From M269 sp964625615 (lineage in GTDB: Bacteria > Pseudomonadota > Gammaproteobacteria > Enterobacterales > Alteromonadaceae), in the NCBI GenBank assembly GCA_964625615.1, contig CAZVDU010000004.1, positions 7,626 to 71,625 on the forward strand: DNA of 64,000 nt, written 5' to 3'. The position numbers and the translations under genes were made by a program. This document shows positions 53,987-63,059 of this stretch, one piece after another; the first letter of the stretch is position 1; every line of letters begins with the position of its first letter. The notes beneath the pieces were generated by a model that was not told the origin of the DNA, did no database searches, and worked only from the letters and a program-made list of their open reading frames with translations.

Positions 53987-54919
53987 TTATAACTCCTTAT
54001 CTATGTACCCTAGGCTATGCAGTGCTCGCTCATCGTCAGCCCACCCACTCTTTACTTTAACCCAAAGTTCAAGAAACACTTTATTATCAAACAGCTTTTC
54101 CATGTCTTTTCTAGCATCGCTACCGATAGTTTTCAATCGAGAGCCTTTGCTGCCAATGACCATACGCTTTTGAGTTTCTCGTTCTACCAAAATTAATCCA
54201 TTAATCTGATAAACGCCGTTGTCACTCATCGTGAATTGTTCAATCTCAACCGTAACAGAATACGGTAATTCATCTCCCGTAAATCGCATCAGCTTTTCAC
54301 GGATGATTTCAGCCGCCATAAATCGAGATGAACGATCTGTTATATAATCTTCGGGAAAGTAAAACTCGCACAAAGGCAATTTCTGTTGAACTTTTCCTCG
54401 CAAAACATTTACGTTTGTACCTTGTTTAGCTGAAATCGGCATGATTTCGTCAAACTCATGCTTTTTAGCCAACCACGCTAAATGTGGCAGTAAATCATCT
54501 TTGTCGGGCACATTATCCGACTTATTTACCAGCAACCAACAAGGTAATCGACTTGCTTTCACATTACGTAAGACTAAATCATCATCTTCCGTCCAGTGAG
54601 TGCCCTCAACCAGAAACAAAACCAATTCGACATCACCCAACGAGCTTTTAGCAGCACGATTCATTAGTCTATTGATGGCGCGTTTTTCATCCATATGCAA
54701 ACCAGGCGTATCGACATAAATGGCTTGATACTGATCTTCAGTATCTATGCCTAAAATCCTGTGTCGTGTTGTCTGAGGTTTTCGTGATGTAATGCTAACT
54801 TTCTGCCCGAGCAATTCATTCAGCAAGGTAGATTTACCAACATTAGGGCGACCAACTATAGCAATCATGCCACAATGTTGTTCATCTGGTACGGTTCGAT
54901 TGTCTGACAATTCATTCAT
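53987..54919 (-). CDS. era: GTPase Era
   Basis: A 310-residue GTPase that binds 16S rRNA near its 3' end and checks 30S assembly. G motifs: GRPNVGKST (G1), DTPGLH (G3), NKSD (G4), and SAKQGTN (G5); the C-terminal KH domain has VIGSKGSRLKTIGSDAR. Its ATG overlaps the rnc stop by four bases (ATGA), so translation is coupled, the arrangement typical of rnc-era. Membrane-associated part of the rpoE-lep-rnc-era block. Confidence 0.97.
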   Translation of the reverse strand: MNELSDNRTVPDEQHCGMIAIVGRPNVGKSTLLNELLGQKVSITSRKPQTTRHRILGIDTEDQYQAIYVDTPGLHMDEKRAINRLMNRAAKSSLGDVELVLFLVEGTHWTEDDDLVLRNVKASRLPCWLLVNKSDNVPDKDDLLPHLAWLAKKHEFDEIMPISAKQGTNVNVLRGKVQQKLPLCEFYFPEDYITDRSSRFMAAEIIREKLMRFTGDELPYSVTVEIEQFTMSDNGVYQINGLILVERETQKRMVIGSKGSRLKTIGSDARKDMEKLFDNKVFLELWVKVKSGWADDERALHSLGYIDKEL

Positions 54920-55596
54920 GAGATGAGTTTCTCTAAAGCGATACGAGCCGCTTGCTGTTCCGCCTTTCGTCGGCTTTTTCCTTTGCCAACGACTACATCG
55001 GTTAACGTAGATACTTCACATTCAACGACAAAATCTTGGTCATGCGACTTACCGGTAATGTGTGTCACGGTATAATTAGGGAGTGGTAACTTTAGGCCTT
55101 GCAAGTATTCTTGTAGCCTTGTCTTGTCATCTTTAGGATGCTCATTCGGGTCCAATTTTTTAATACGTTCATCAAACCAGCGCAAAATAAGCGGCTCAAC
55201 AACATCAATACCCGATTCTAAATAAATAGCACCAATAATAGCTTCTACAGCATCAGCTAAAATAGAGCTGCGTTTAAATCCACCACTCTTAAGTTCACCA
55301 CTGCCTAATATTAAGTAATCACCCAAATCAAACTCACGGGCAAGGTCAGCCAGAGTATCACCTTTAACAATACTAGAACGTAGACGTGTCAGGTTACCTT
55401 CAGGCACATTCGGGAACGACGTAAACAATTTGTTGGCTATGACCATACCTAAGACGGCATCACCGAGAAACTCGAGCCGCTCGTTATGTTTGCCGCTTGC
55501 ACTTCGATGCGTCAGCGCCATAATCAAGTTATTCTGGTGCTTAAATTGATACCCTAGAGTTTTGCCCAAACGCACATAGCGCCTAGTATCATCCAT
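54916..55596 (-). CDS. rnc: Ribonuclease III
   Basis: A 226-residue double-strand-specific RNase that processes rRNA precursors and some mRNAs. Catalytic signature NERLEFLGDAVLGMVIAN near residue 38, second acidic site LADAVEAIIGAIYLESG, and a C-terminal double-stranded RNA domain (DKTRLQEYLQGLKLPLPNY ... GKGKSRRKAEQQAARIAL). The start is ATG at 55596, two bases past the lepB stop; a GTG five codons upstream is less likely. Order lepB-rnc-era is standard. Confidence 0.97.
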   Translation of the reverse strand: MDDTRRYVRLGKTLGYQFKHQNNLIMALTHRSASGKHNERLEFLGDAVLGMVIANKLFTSFPNVPEGNLTRLRSSIVKGDTLADLAREFDLGDYLILGSGELKSGGFKRSSILADAVEAIIGAIYLESGIDVVEPLILRWFDERIKKLDPNEHPKDDKTRLQEYLQGLKLPLPNYTVTHITGKSHDQDFVVECEVSTLTDVVVGKGKSRRKAEQQAARIALEKLIS

Positions 55597-55597
55597 A

Positions 55598-56530
55598 TTA
55601 ATGAATACCACCTATACGATTAAAGCGAACCCCTGTCGGGATCCAAGATGGTAACCAGCTTGTAGAAGGTCTGTCACGCTCGAAGCTAATCCATATAGCA
55701 ACAGCTTTACCTACTAGATTTTCTTCAGGAACAAAACCCCAAAAACGGCTATCGCCACTGTTATCTCGATTGTCACCAATCATAAAGTAGTGACCTTCCG
55801 GTACGATCCATTCGCCAATTCTTGTACCTGGCTGACGATAGTAACTGCTTGTGCTATCAGGGCGTAAAGGGTTGCGTAAAATATCATGTGTCACATCACC
55901 GAGTTCTTCTGTATAACGGTCTAACTTATTAAATGGATGGCCGCCAAAGACGAACTCATCACTATTTAATAGTTCCAAAGGCATTGTTCTTTCTGGTTCA
56001 CAAGTTTCTTGCTGAGTGGTGTCACACGCTGGTTTTATCGTGAACTGTTTATTTCTGTATATAACAGTGTCACCGGGCATGCCAATCAAACGTTTGATAA
56101 AATCCTGACTAGGATTAGGTGGATATTTAAAAACAACTATATCGCCACGTTCCGGGCTTCCCGTATCCAGAAACTTCTTACGAGCAACGGGATCACGTAA
56201 ACCATAGCTGAACTTTTCAACTAATATAAAGTCACCAACCAATAAGGTCGGTTTCATAGAGCCTGACGGTATTTGAAACGGCTCATAAAGAAAGGAGCGT
56301 AATATCAATACAAAGGCAATGACAGGGAATATCTGCTGTGCATTGTCTACAAGAACAGGTAATGGTGCTATCTTACTCAGGGTTTCTGGATCAATATCAC
56401 CGTTTGTACTCGATTGAGCCAACGCGATTTTTTCTCGACGTTTGGGCGCCCAAAGCATCGCATCAGCTAGCCAGATTAAGCCTGTTGCGACCGTAAGTGC
56501 TGTTAAAATGATTGAAAAGTAATTTGCCAT
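55598..56530 (-). CDS. lepB: Signal peptidase I
   Basis: A 310-residue inner-membrane protease that removes signal peptides from exported proteins. Two membrane segments near the N-terminus (residues 3-25 and 63-83), then the catalytic Ser91 in QIPSGSMKPTLLVGD and Lys146 in DFIKRLIGMPGD; GHYFMIGDNRDNSGDSRFWG is the conserved late box. It starts one base past the lepA stop, so lepA and lepB are one transcript. Confidence 0.97.
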   Translation of the reverse strand: MANYFSIILTALTVATGLIWLADAMLWAPKRREKIALAQSSTNGDIDPETLSKIAPLPVLVDNAQQIFPVIAFVLILRSFLYEPFQIPSGSMKPTLLVGDFILVEKFSYGLRDPVARKKFLDTGSPERGDIVVFKYPPNPSQDFIKRLIGMPGDTVIYRNKQFTIKPACDTTQQETCEPERTMPLELLNSDEFVFGGHPFNKLDRYTEELGDVTHDILRNPLRPDSTSSYYRQPGTRIGEWIVPEGHYFMIGDNRDNSGDSRFWGFVPEENLVGKAVAIWISFERDRPSTSWLPSWIPTGVRFNRIGGIH

Positions 56531-58327
56531 TTATTTTCCTACTTTCAGGACTGCTAAGAAGGCGTCTTGTGGCAATTCAACATTCCCTACGCTCTTCATA
56601 CGTTTTTTACCTTCTTTTTGCTTCTGCAAAAGTTTCTTCTTACGACTGACATCACCACCGTAACATTTCGCGATAACGTTTTTACGCAACTGTTTAATCG
56701 TACTACGCGCGATAATATGATTACCAATCGCTGCTTGGATAGCGATATCAAACATTTGTCTTGGTATAAGTTCACGTAATTTGTCAACCAAATCACGGCC
56801 CCGATACTGGGCATTCTCTTTATGCGTAATCACTGCCAGCGCATCAACACGCTCAGTATTAACCAAGATATCTAAGCGAACCATATCGGCAACTTGGAAA
56901 TGTTTGAAATTATAATCCAGTGAAGCAAAACCACGACTGGTAGATTTCAATCTGTCAAAGAAATCCATAACAACTTCAGCCATAGGTAAATCATAAGTAA
57001 CGGCGACTTGTTTACCATGGTATGTCATATTTGTTTGCACACCGCGTTTATCAATACACAATGTAATGACATTACCCAAAAACTCTTGAGGGACTAGTAT
57101 ATGCGCCTCAACAATGGGTTCTCTAATTTCTTCAATTTTATTAACCGGAGGTAAGTTCGACGGATTATCGACAGTCAGTACGTCACCATCAGTTGTTTTA
57201 ACTTGGTAAACTACCGTTGGCGCTGTGGTAATTAAATCAAGATCATACTCACGTTCTAAACGTTCTTGTATGATTTCCATATGCAACATACCCAGGAATC
57301 CAATACGGAACCCGAAACCTAGAGCACTGGAGCTTTCAGGCTCAAAGAACAAAGATGCATCATTTAAGCTTAGTTTGGCTAATGCATCACGGAAGTCTTC
57401 ATAATCGTCAGAGCTGATAGGGAAGAGGCCAGCATAAACTTGCGGCTTCACCTTCTTGAATCCTGGCAATACTTCTGTCGCTGAATTTTTAGACAACGTT
57501 ATGGTGTCACCAACAGGTGCACCTTGAATATCTTTAATGCCGGCAATGATAAAGCCAACTTCACCAGATTTAAGCACGTCAACTTTTGTCGCTTTCGGTG
57601 TAAAGATACCAACTTGATCAACTTGGTGTACTTGACCATTAGACATCATTTTAATCTTGTCGCCAGCTCTCAACTGACCGTCTTTCACACGAACCAAGGA
57701 TATAACACCTTGATAATTGTCGAACCAAGAGTCAACAATCAACGCTTTCAATGGTGCATCAATCTCGCCTTCAGGTGGTGGGATTTGATTAACAATGACT
57801 TCCAAGACCTCTTGAATACCAACACCGGTCTTCGCAGAGCAGCGCACCGCATCAACAGCGTCAATGCCAACTATATCTTCGATTTCCTCTGCAACACGAT
57901 CTGGTTCGGCTTGAGGCAAATCAATTTTATTCAGGATAGGAACAACTTCCAGATCCATCTCGATAGCGGTGTAGCAGTTCGCTAAAGTTTGCGCTTCAAC
58001 CCCCTGCCCGGCATCAACGACCAGCAGTGCTCCTTCGCAGGCAGCCAAGGAGCGTGATACTTCATAGCTAAAATCTACATGTCCCGGCGTATCAATAAAA
58101 TTCAATTGATAAGTTTCACCATCATTCGCCGTATAGTTGAGCGTGACACTCTGTGCTTTAATCGTGATACCACGCTCTCTTTCGAGATCCATTGAATCTA
58201 AAACTTGAGCAGCCATCTCTCGTTCTGTAAGCCCGCCACAATCTTGAATGAGACGATCTGACAGAGTTGATTTACCATGGTCAATATGGGCAATAATTGA
58301 AAAGTTACGTATGTGCTTATGCTGCAT
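56531..58327 (-). CDS. lepA: Elongation factor 4 (LepA)
   Basis: A 598-residue translational GTPase, a back-translocase and assembly factor of the ribosome. G domain at the start: IAHIDHGKSTLSDRLIQ (G1), RERGITIKAQSVTL (G2), FIDTPGHVDFSYEV (G3), LNKIDLP (G4), and CSAKTG (G5). The unique LepA C-terminal domain (KCYGGDVSRKKKLLQKQKEG, then KRMKSVGNVELPQDAFLAVL) is complete. It follows rseC after 233 bases, a gap large enough for its own promoter. Confidence 0.98.
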   Translation of the reverse strand: MQHKHIRNFSIIAHIDHGKSTLSDRLIQDCGGLTEREMAAQVLDSMDLERERGITIKAQSVTLNYTANDGETYQLNFIDTPGHVDFSYEVSRSLAACEGALLVVDAGQGVEAQTLANCYTAIEMDLEVVPILNKIDLPQAEPDRVAEEIEDIVGIDAVDAVRCSAKTGVGIQEVLEVIVNQIPPPEGEIDAPLKALIVDSWFDNYQGVISLVRVKDGQLRAGDKIKMMSNGQVHQVDQVGIFTPKATKVDVLKSGEVGFIIAGIKDIQGAPVGDTITLSKNSATEVLPGFKKVKPQVYAGLFPISSDDYEDFRDALAKLSLNDASLFFEPESSSALGFGFRIGFLGMLHMEIIQERLEREYDLDLITTAPTVVYQVKTTDGDVLTVDNPSNLPPVNKIEEIREPIVEAHILVPQEFLGNVITLCIDKRGVQTNMTYHGKQVAVTYDLPMAEVVMDFFDRLKSTSRGFASLDYNFKHFQVADMVRLDILVNTERVDALAVITHKENAQYRGRDLVDKLRELIPRQMFDIAIQAAIGNHIIARSTIKQLRKNVIAKCYGGDVSRKKKLLQKQKEGKKRMKSVGNVELPQDAFLAVLKVGK

Positions 58328-58560
58328 AGTTCGTTCTGATATCTACTTCTAGTTGCGCAAAGTGACTTAAACACTGACTTTGCTTTAGGGTTTGCCGAAT
58401 AAAAATCACCCAAAAGTGAGCCGCAAATCCTAACATCAATATAGTGGGCCGGGATTTTAACGCTTTACTGACTAATTTGCGATCTGCTTATCATAATCAT
58501 TTGTATGAACTTATGAATCTTAAGTTAGAAGTACTTAAGGTTTTGGTTTTATAAAGAGAA

Positions 58561-59037
58561 TTAGACCAGTTTCACCGGAATATCAGGTTGCTGTATAGGT
58601 AACAGTGAAAGCAGCTGTGGTTGATAAGATTCGCTTTTTTTACCTTTCAACCAACGGTTAATAATATAAAAACTGCCTATCAAAGCACCTAGTGATGAAA
58701 TAATACTCAAAGCTTCATTATCCAAACTTAATTGAAAAGAAACGAACTCGGTAATCGCGCCAACAATTATCATGACAAACAGAGGGAAAAGATAAAAGAG
58801 CGCTGATACACCAACAAGAGTTTGTTCTGGTAACCCTAATTTAGCTTGTTGACCAACAACAGCTTGCTCTCGACAGGCTAACTTTAACATTTGAGATTTG
58901 CTTGCAACCGTTTTGGCAATCATACCTGTGCCGCAACTTGTATTTTGCTCACAGCCGCTACAAGTTGTTTTTATTTGAGTTTCTACCCAGATATGATCAG
59001 CAGAGACTGCTGTCACAACACCTAATTCTTCAATCAA
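58561..59037 (-). CDS. rseC: SoxR-reducing system / sigma-E modulator RseC
   Basis: A 158-residue inner-membrane protein. N-terminal cysteine cluster CSGCEQNTSCGTG (residues 22-34) and two membrane helices (about 83-105 and 111-130), the RseC layout. RseC modulates the sigma-E system positively in Escherichia coli and is related to RsxC-linked SoxR reduction. Last gene of rpoE-rseA-rseB-rseC, nine bases after rseB. Confidence 0.93.
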   Translation of the reverse strand: MIEELGVVTAVSADHIWVETQIKTTCSGCEQNTSCGTGMIAKTVASKSQMLKLACREQAVVGQQAKLGLPEQTLVGVSALFYLFPLFVMIIVGAITEFVSFQLSLDNEALSIISSLGALIGSFYIINRWLKGKKSESYQPQLLSLLPIQQPDIPVKLV

Positions 59038-59046
59038 CTGGAAACC

Positions 59047-60036
59047 TTATTGAGGAATAACACCAATAGAAGACGCAATAGCGCCTGCTGTTTTCGTTGG
59101 AAGTTTACCAATAATGGTTACTGCAAGCGAATCTCTTTGCATCGTCACAAGGGTATTAGATTGATGTTTGAGTGCTGTCTGCTGAGACAGACCGTTCGAT
59201 AACTGTTGCAAGTAAACAGAAATATCAACCATGCCATCACTCAACATCATATATTCAACGACCCCATCATTAGCCGACAATCGACGTATATCTTTCTTAA
59301 TCACTTTCATACCCGAGGGTAACCAATTAATCTGCCACCCTAATGTCGTATCAATTTCGGTGCTTGGTTCAACAACTCTAGGTAACTCAGAAAGTTCAAT
59401 GCGTGAAAAGTAAGTGTCTGGTTGTTCTGTAATATCTAGAGAGGTAACTTGTATCTGTTCTACAACTTGACCATTAAGGTCAACCGTATCCAATCGCAGC
59501 ATTAAACCACTGGCTTGATCGAGCCATAGATTATAAGCATACAAATTCTTATCATGACTCACCATCCTGATCTGCTGCGCAGCTCGACCAGAAACACGAG
59601 AACGCCCGACTAGCACGAAATTGTAGGTATCAACCAAGCTTTCATAATGTTTAATAAGTTGATAAGGGATAGGCCCATTAATTGTTGAAGATTGTAAGGT
59701 GAAAGGCGGTGTGTATGGCTCAAAATAGCTAATGTTTGGGCCAACTCTAACAACTTCTCGCCCCGGTCCGTTTAACATATTCAGATGCTCAAACTCAACG
59801 CCATCTACAAGGGCATGCCGCCAAATATAGGGTTCAACGTCTGTATTAGGTTTTAGCAGGACGAATGATGCAGTAAAGTTAGATTCTGAGGTGGCTTGAG
59901 CTAGCTTTTTTAACCAAGCTTGTGGATTATTAAAGGAATTGGCTGACACCGATTGACATAAAATAAGCGTCAGCAATAAAAGGCTTTTTTTCAAATAAAA
60001 AAGTATTCGGCTATTTTTGTTCCGTTGTTTCTTCAT
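59047..60036 (-). CDS. rseB: Periplasmic sigma-E regulator RseB
   Basis: A 329-residue exported protein that binds RseA and shields it from proteolysis until lipoproteins or lipopolysaccharide signals displace it. Signal peptide (MKKQRNKN, hydrophobic core, cut after VSA near 33). The MucB/RseB domain is clear: NFTASFVLLKPNTDVEPYIW, HLNMLNGPGREVVRVG, LVGRSRVSGRAAQQIRMVSH, and a C-terminal lobe (GWQINWLPSGMKVIKKDIRR). Start at 60036 is an ATG one codon after a TTG; its first 26 bases overlap the rseA end. Confidence 0.93.
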   Translation of the reverse strand: MKKQRNKNSRILFYLKKSLLLLTLILCQSVSANSFNNPQAWLKKLAQATSESNFTASFVLLKPNTDVEPYIWRHALVDGVEFEHLNMLNGPGREVVRVGPNISYFEPYTPPFTLQSSTINGPIPYQLIKHYESLVDTYNFVLVGRSRVSGRAAQQIRMVSHDKNLYAYNLWLDQASGLMLRLDTVDLNGQVVEQIQVTSLDITEQPDTYFSRIELSELPRVVEPSTEIDTTLGWQINWLPSGMKVIKKDIRRLSANDGVVEYMMLSDGMVDISVYLQQLSNGLSQQTALKHQSNTLVTMQRDSLAVTIIGKLPTKTAGAIASSIGVIPQ

Positions 60037-60628
60037 CAACTACTTCTGATTTATCTTGTTGCCCTATTGACTCAGAGCGTAAAACTTGAGGCTTCAATCG
60101 CATTTGATTTTGATGATCTCTCAACAAAGCATTAATACGGCGGCGCTGTTCTTGAGCATCTGAACGTTGGTTTTGAATGGGACGTGTTTGTTCCAAACTA
60201 ACACCTGAAGCGACACCTAGTGTTCCTAAACCACCTCGTTCACTGGTCGTTACATAAGGTTCATTAGGTAAAGGCTGATTATATTGTTGAACACCAATGA
60301 TAACGGCTACAGCTACTGATGCTGCAATCGCAAACTGCCCACTTTGTTGTACCAAAGGAACAACACTACCAACCAAAGGTATTGACTTCCAACGACTTGG
60401 TTTAGGGGCAAGTATTGCAGGTTCGTCTGCAATAGCTTTGGCAACTCGTTCACTGATATCAAAATTGATAATGTCTGGAACATCTTTGCGCATTATATCG
60501 CGTGTTAGGTGATAGGTTTGCCACTTTTGTGACAGTTCAGCATCGGTAGATAACTCATTAATCAACTGCTCATCTTGAGACTCACCATCAATAAATGAAG
60601 ACAACTTTTCGATTTTCGATTGCGTCAT
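60011..60628 (-). CDS. rseA: Anti-sigma-E factor RseA
   Basis: A 205-residue single-pass inner-membrane anti-sigma factor. The N-terminal domain that holds sigma-E (EKLSSFIDGESQDEQLINEL, then LSQKWQTYHLTRDIMR) is typical of RseA/MucA; the membrane helix is about residues 100-116 (FAIAASVAVAVIIGV); the rest is periplasmic, where DegS cuts and RseB binds. Overlaps rseB by 26 bases. Starts 37 bases after rpoE. Confidence 0.93.
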   Translation of the reverse strand: MTQSKIEKLSSFIDGESQDEQLINELSTDAELSQKWQTYHLTRDIMRKDVPDIINFDISERVAKAIADEPAILAPKPSRWKSIPLVGSVVPLVQQSGQFAIAASVAVAVIIGVQQYNQPLPNEPYVTTSERGGLGTLGVASGVSLEQTRPIQNQRSDAQEQRRRINALLRDHQNQMRLKPQVLRSESIGQQDKSEVVDEETTEQK

Positions 60629-60665
60629 AAAACGTTGTTCCTAACCATCACTTTAAATTTAAACT

Positions 60666-61244
60666 TTATGCCTGAAGCAGAGGCTGAATAACTTTATCTA
60701 TAGATTCACGAGCTCTAAAAATTCGTGACCTAACTGTACCTACTGGGCAGTCCATAACTTTAGCAATTTCTTCATAACTTAAACCTTCCAGTTCTCTTAA
60801 GGTAATTGCCATTCTTAAATCTTCGGGTAACTTATCCATAGCCCCATATAACAACTTTTCCATTTGGCCAGACATCAGGCTCCGCTCCGGAGAATTATTC
60901 TCTTTCAACGCATCACTGCCATCATAATAATCTGCTTCGGCAACATCAACATCATTAGCCGGTGGCTTCCGTCCTTGCGCCACAATATAATTCTTTGCAC
61001 TATTGACCGCTATACGGTAAAGCCAAGTATAAAACGCACTCTCACCGCGAAAATTGGGTAGGGCTCTGTAAGCCTTAATAAAAGCCTCTTGAGAGACATC
61101 CGCAATATCACCAGTATTTTTAACATAACGCGACACTAAATGCGCTACTTTATGTTGGTATTTAACCACTAAAAGGTTAAATGCGTTTTTATCTCCTCGC
61201 TGTACCTTTTCAACTATTTGTTGATCAGTTAACTGCTCGCTCAT
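60666..61244 (-). CDS. rpoE: RNA polymerase sigma factor RpoE (sigma-E)
   Basis: A 192-residue ECF sigma factor for the envelope stress response. Region 2: KVAHLVSRYVKNTGDIADVSQEAFIKAYRALPNF and FYTWLYRIAVNSAKNYIV; region 4: LPEDLRMAITLRELEGLSYE and EEIAKVMDCPVGTVRSRIFRA. The ATG at 61244 is preferred over a TTG three codons earlier because GAGG is properly spaced. A sigma-E-type promoter lies 63-90 bases upstream, so it activates its own operon. First gene of rpoE-rseA-rseB-rseC; divergent from nadB as in Escherichia coli. Confidence 0.97.
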   Translation of the reverse strand: MSEQLTDQQIVEKVQRGDKNAFNLLVVKYQHKVAHLVSRYVKNTGDIADVSQEAFIKAYRALPNFRGESAFYTWLYRIAVNSAKNYIVAQGRKPPANDVDVAEADYYDGSDALKENNSPERSLMSGQMEKLLYGAMDKLPEDLRMAITLRELEGLSYEEIAKVMDCPVGTVRSRIFRARESIDKVIQPLLQA

Positions 61245-61306
61245 TCGAGCCAATTCCTCATTCTAAACTTCTTTCAAATGGCGCTTATGGCTCTCACACG
61301 CAATAC

Positions 61307-61334
61307 ATAGACTGCCGTGTTTTCAAAAAGTTCT
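61307..61334 (-). promoter_or_regulatory. Sigma-E promoter of the rpoE operon
   Basis: On the minus strand: -35 AGAACTT (61334-61328), a 16-base spacer, and -10 TCTAT (61311-61307). The sigma-E consensus is GGAACTT, 15-16 bases, TCTRA, so one mismatch in each box. Transcription would start near 61300, about 55 bases before the rpoE start. This is the autoregulation known from other gammaproteobacteria. Confidence 0.72.
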
Positions 61335-61418
61335 TATTTTTTTTAATTTATTTATAATTCCTATTCTATCGCCTATTTATTACTATGTATAAACTTGATT
61401 TTAAAAAGTAAAAAATGA

Positions 61419-63020
61419 ATGAACAATGCACTACAACACCAATGCGACCTTTTAATTGTTGGCAGTGGTGCTGCGGGATTGAGCCTAGCCCTAAAGATAG
61501 CTACTCACTGTAATGTTATCGTACTCAGTAAAAGTACCCTATCCGAAGGCTCAACACGTTACGCACAAGGTGGTATTGCTGCTGTATTTGATGAAACAGA
61601 TTCTATTTCTGAGCACGTTCAAGATACGCTAAGAGCTGGTGACGGGCTCTGTGACGAAAAAGTCGCGTACTATACAGCCAAACAAGCCAAACCTTGTATG
61701 GAGTGGCTTATCCAGCAAGGTATGCCATTTGATCAGGAGAAAGGTGAAGATGGCAGGCTCCATTATCACCTAACTAAAGAGGGTGGTCACAGTCATCGAC
61801 GGATTTTACATGCAGCTGATGCTACTGGTGAAGCAGTGCAAATTACCCTCACAGAAGCCGTACAACGTCATCCGAATATTCATTTGTTTGAACGCTACAA
61901 CGCACTTGATCTGATTAAAAGCACGGACAACCCCAATCATGTCATCGGAGCTTATGTCTGGAATCGTACAAAAGAATCCGTTGAAGTTATTCGTAGTCGA
62001 TTTACTACTCTAGCGACAGGCGGTGCCAGTAAAGTCTATCAGTACACATCCAACCCTGATGTCTCGAGTGGAGATGGTATTGCTATGGCGTGGCGCTCTG
62101 GATGCCGAGTAGCTAATATGGAGTTCAATCAGTTTCACCCGACTTGCTTATATCACCCTGAAGCAAGGAACTTTCTGATATCAGAAGCATTGAGAGGAGA
62201 AGGCGCCTACCTCATTGATGCCGAAGGCCATCGCTTTATGCATAAATTTGATGAAAGAGGCGAGCTTGCTTCACGCGATATTGTCGCTAGAGCCATAGAT
62301 TTCGAAATGAAGCGTTTGGGCGCTGATTGTATGTACCTGGACATCAGTCACAAGCCTGCTGACTTTATTGTTAAACATTTTCCAACTATCTATCGGAAAT
62401 GCCGCTCCCTAGGCATTGATATTACTCGACAGCCTATTCCCGTTGTACCAGCTGCGCATTACAGTTGTGGTGGAATCATAACCGATTTGAATGGGAAGAC
62501 CGATCTGGATAATCTCTATGCCATTGGGGAGGTTGCTTATACGGGTTTGCACGGTGCTAATCGTATGGCAAGCAATTCGCTCCTTGAGTGCATTGTCTTT
62601 GCTCATGGCTGTGCACAACATATTTCACAGCGCCTGTCAGAACCGACCATCACTGAATCAATAAAAAACTGGGATGAAAGCTTGGTGATTGACTCTGATG
62701 AAGCTGTTGTTATCCAGCATAATTGGCATGAACTACGTCTATTTATGTGGGATTACGTCGGCATTGTAAGGACCAACAAACGCCTTGAAAGAGCACTCAG
62801 GCGCATCGATTTGCTAAAACAAGAGATCCAGGAATATTATTCAGCGTTTAAAGTAAGCAATCATCAATTGGAGCTTAGGAACCTCGTTACAGTTGCTGAA
62901 TTAATCGTTAAATGTGCGATGAAGCGTAAAGAAAGTAGAGGGTTACATTACAATCTCGACTATCCTGAGCAACAAAGTAATTCACAACCAACGATTTTAA
63001 ATCCGAACGATGAAGCATAA
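61419..63020 (+). CDS. nadB: L-aspartate oxidase
   Basis: A 533-residue FAD enzyme that oxidises aspartate to iminoaspartate, first step of NAD synthesis from aspartate. FAD site LLIVGSGAAGLSLALKI, STRYAQGGIAAVF, the substrate part GGHSHRRILHAADATG, ATGGASKVYQYTSNPDVSSG, FNQFHPTCLYHPEA, and PAAHYSCGGIITDLNG with the second FAD region GANRMASNSLLECIVF. Full length. Divergent from rpoE, a very common pairing. Partner genes nadA and nadC are elsewhere. Confidence 0.97.
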   Translation: MNNALQHQCDLLIVGSGAAGLSLALKIATHCNVIVLSKSTLSEGSTRYAQGGIAAVFDETDSISEHVQDTLRAGDGLCDEKVAYYTAKQAKPCMEWLIQQGMPFDQEKGEDGRLHYHLTKEGGHSHRRILHAADATGEAVQITLTEAVQRHPNIHLFERYNALDLIKSTDNPNHVIGAYVWNRTKESVEVIRSRFTTLATGGASKVYQYTSNPDVSSGDGIAMAWRSGCRVANMEFNQFHPTCLYHPEARNFLISEALRGEGAYLIDAEGHRFMHKFDERGELASRDIVARAIDFEMKRLGADCMYLDISHKPADFIVKHFPTIYRKCRSLGIDITRQPIPVVPAAHYSCGGIITDLNGKTDLDNLYAIGEVAYTGLHGANRMASNSLLECIVFAHGCAQHISQRLSEPTITESIKNWDESLVIDSDEAVVIQHNWHELRLFMWDYVGIVRTNKRLERALRRIDLLKQEIQEYYSAFKVSNHQLELRNLVTVAELIVKCAMKRKESRGLHYNLDYPEQQSNSQPTILNPNDEA

Positions 63021-63059
63021 TTTAGAGCTGTTGTTCGGCAGCTAACAACAGCCTCTAAA
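63021..63059. terminator. Convergent hairpin between nadB and the MaoC gene
   Basis: TTTAGAGCTGTTGTT (63021-63035) pairs with AACAACAGCCTCTAAA (63044-63059), one bulged base, 8-base loop. It begins one base after the nadB stop and runs into the last codons of the minus-strand MaoC gene. No long T-run, so strength is unsure. Confidence 0.5.

Noticed and set aside
57524..57985. Long plus-strand frame of 153 codons
   Set aside because: Antisense to lepA, which is full length and conserved; an artefact of codon usage.
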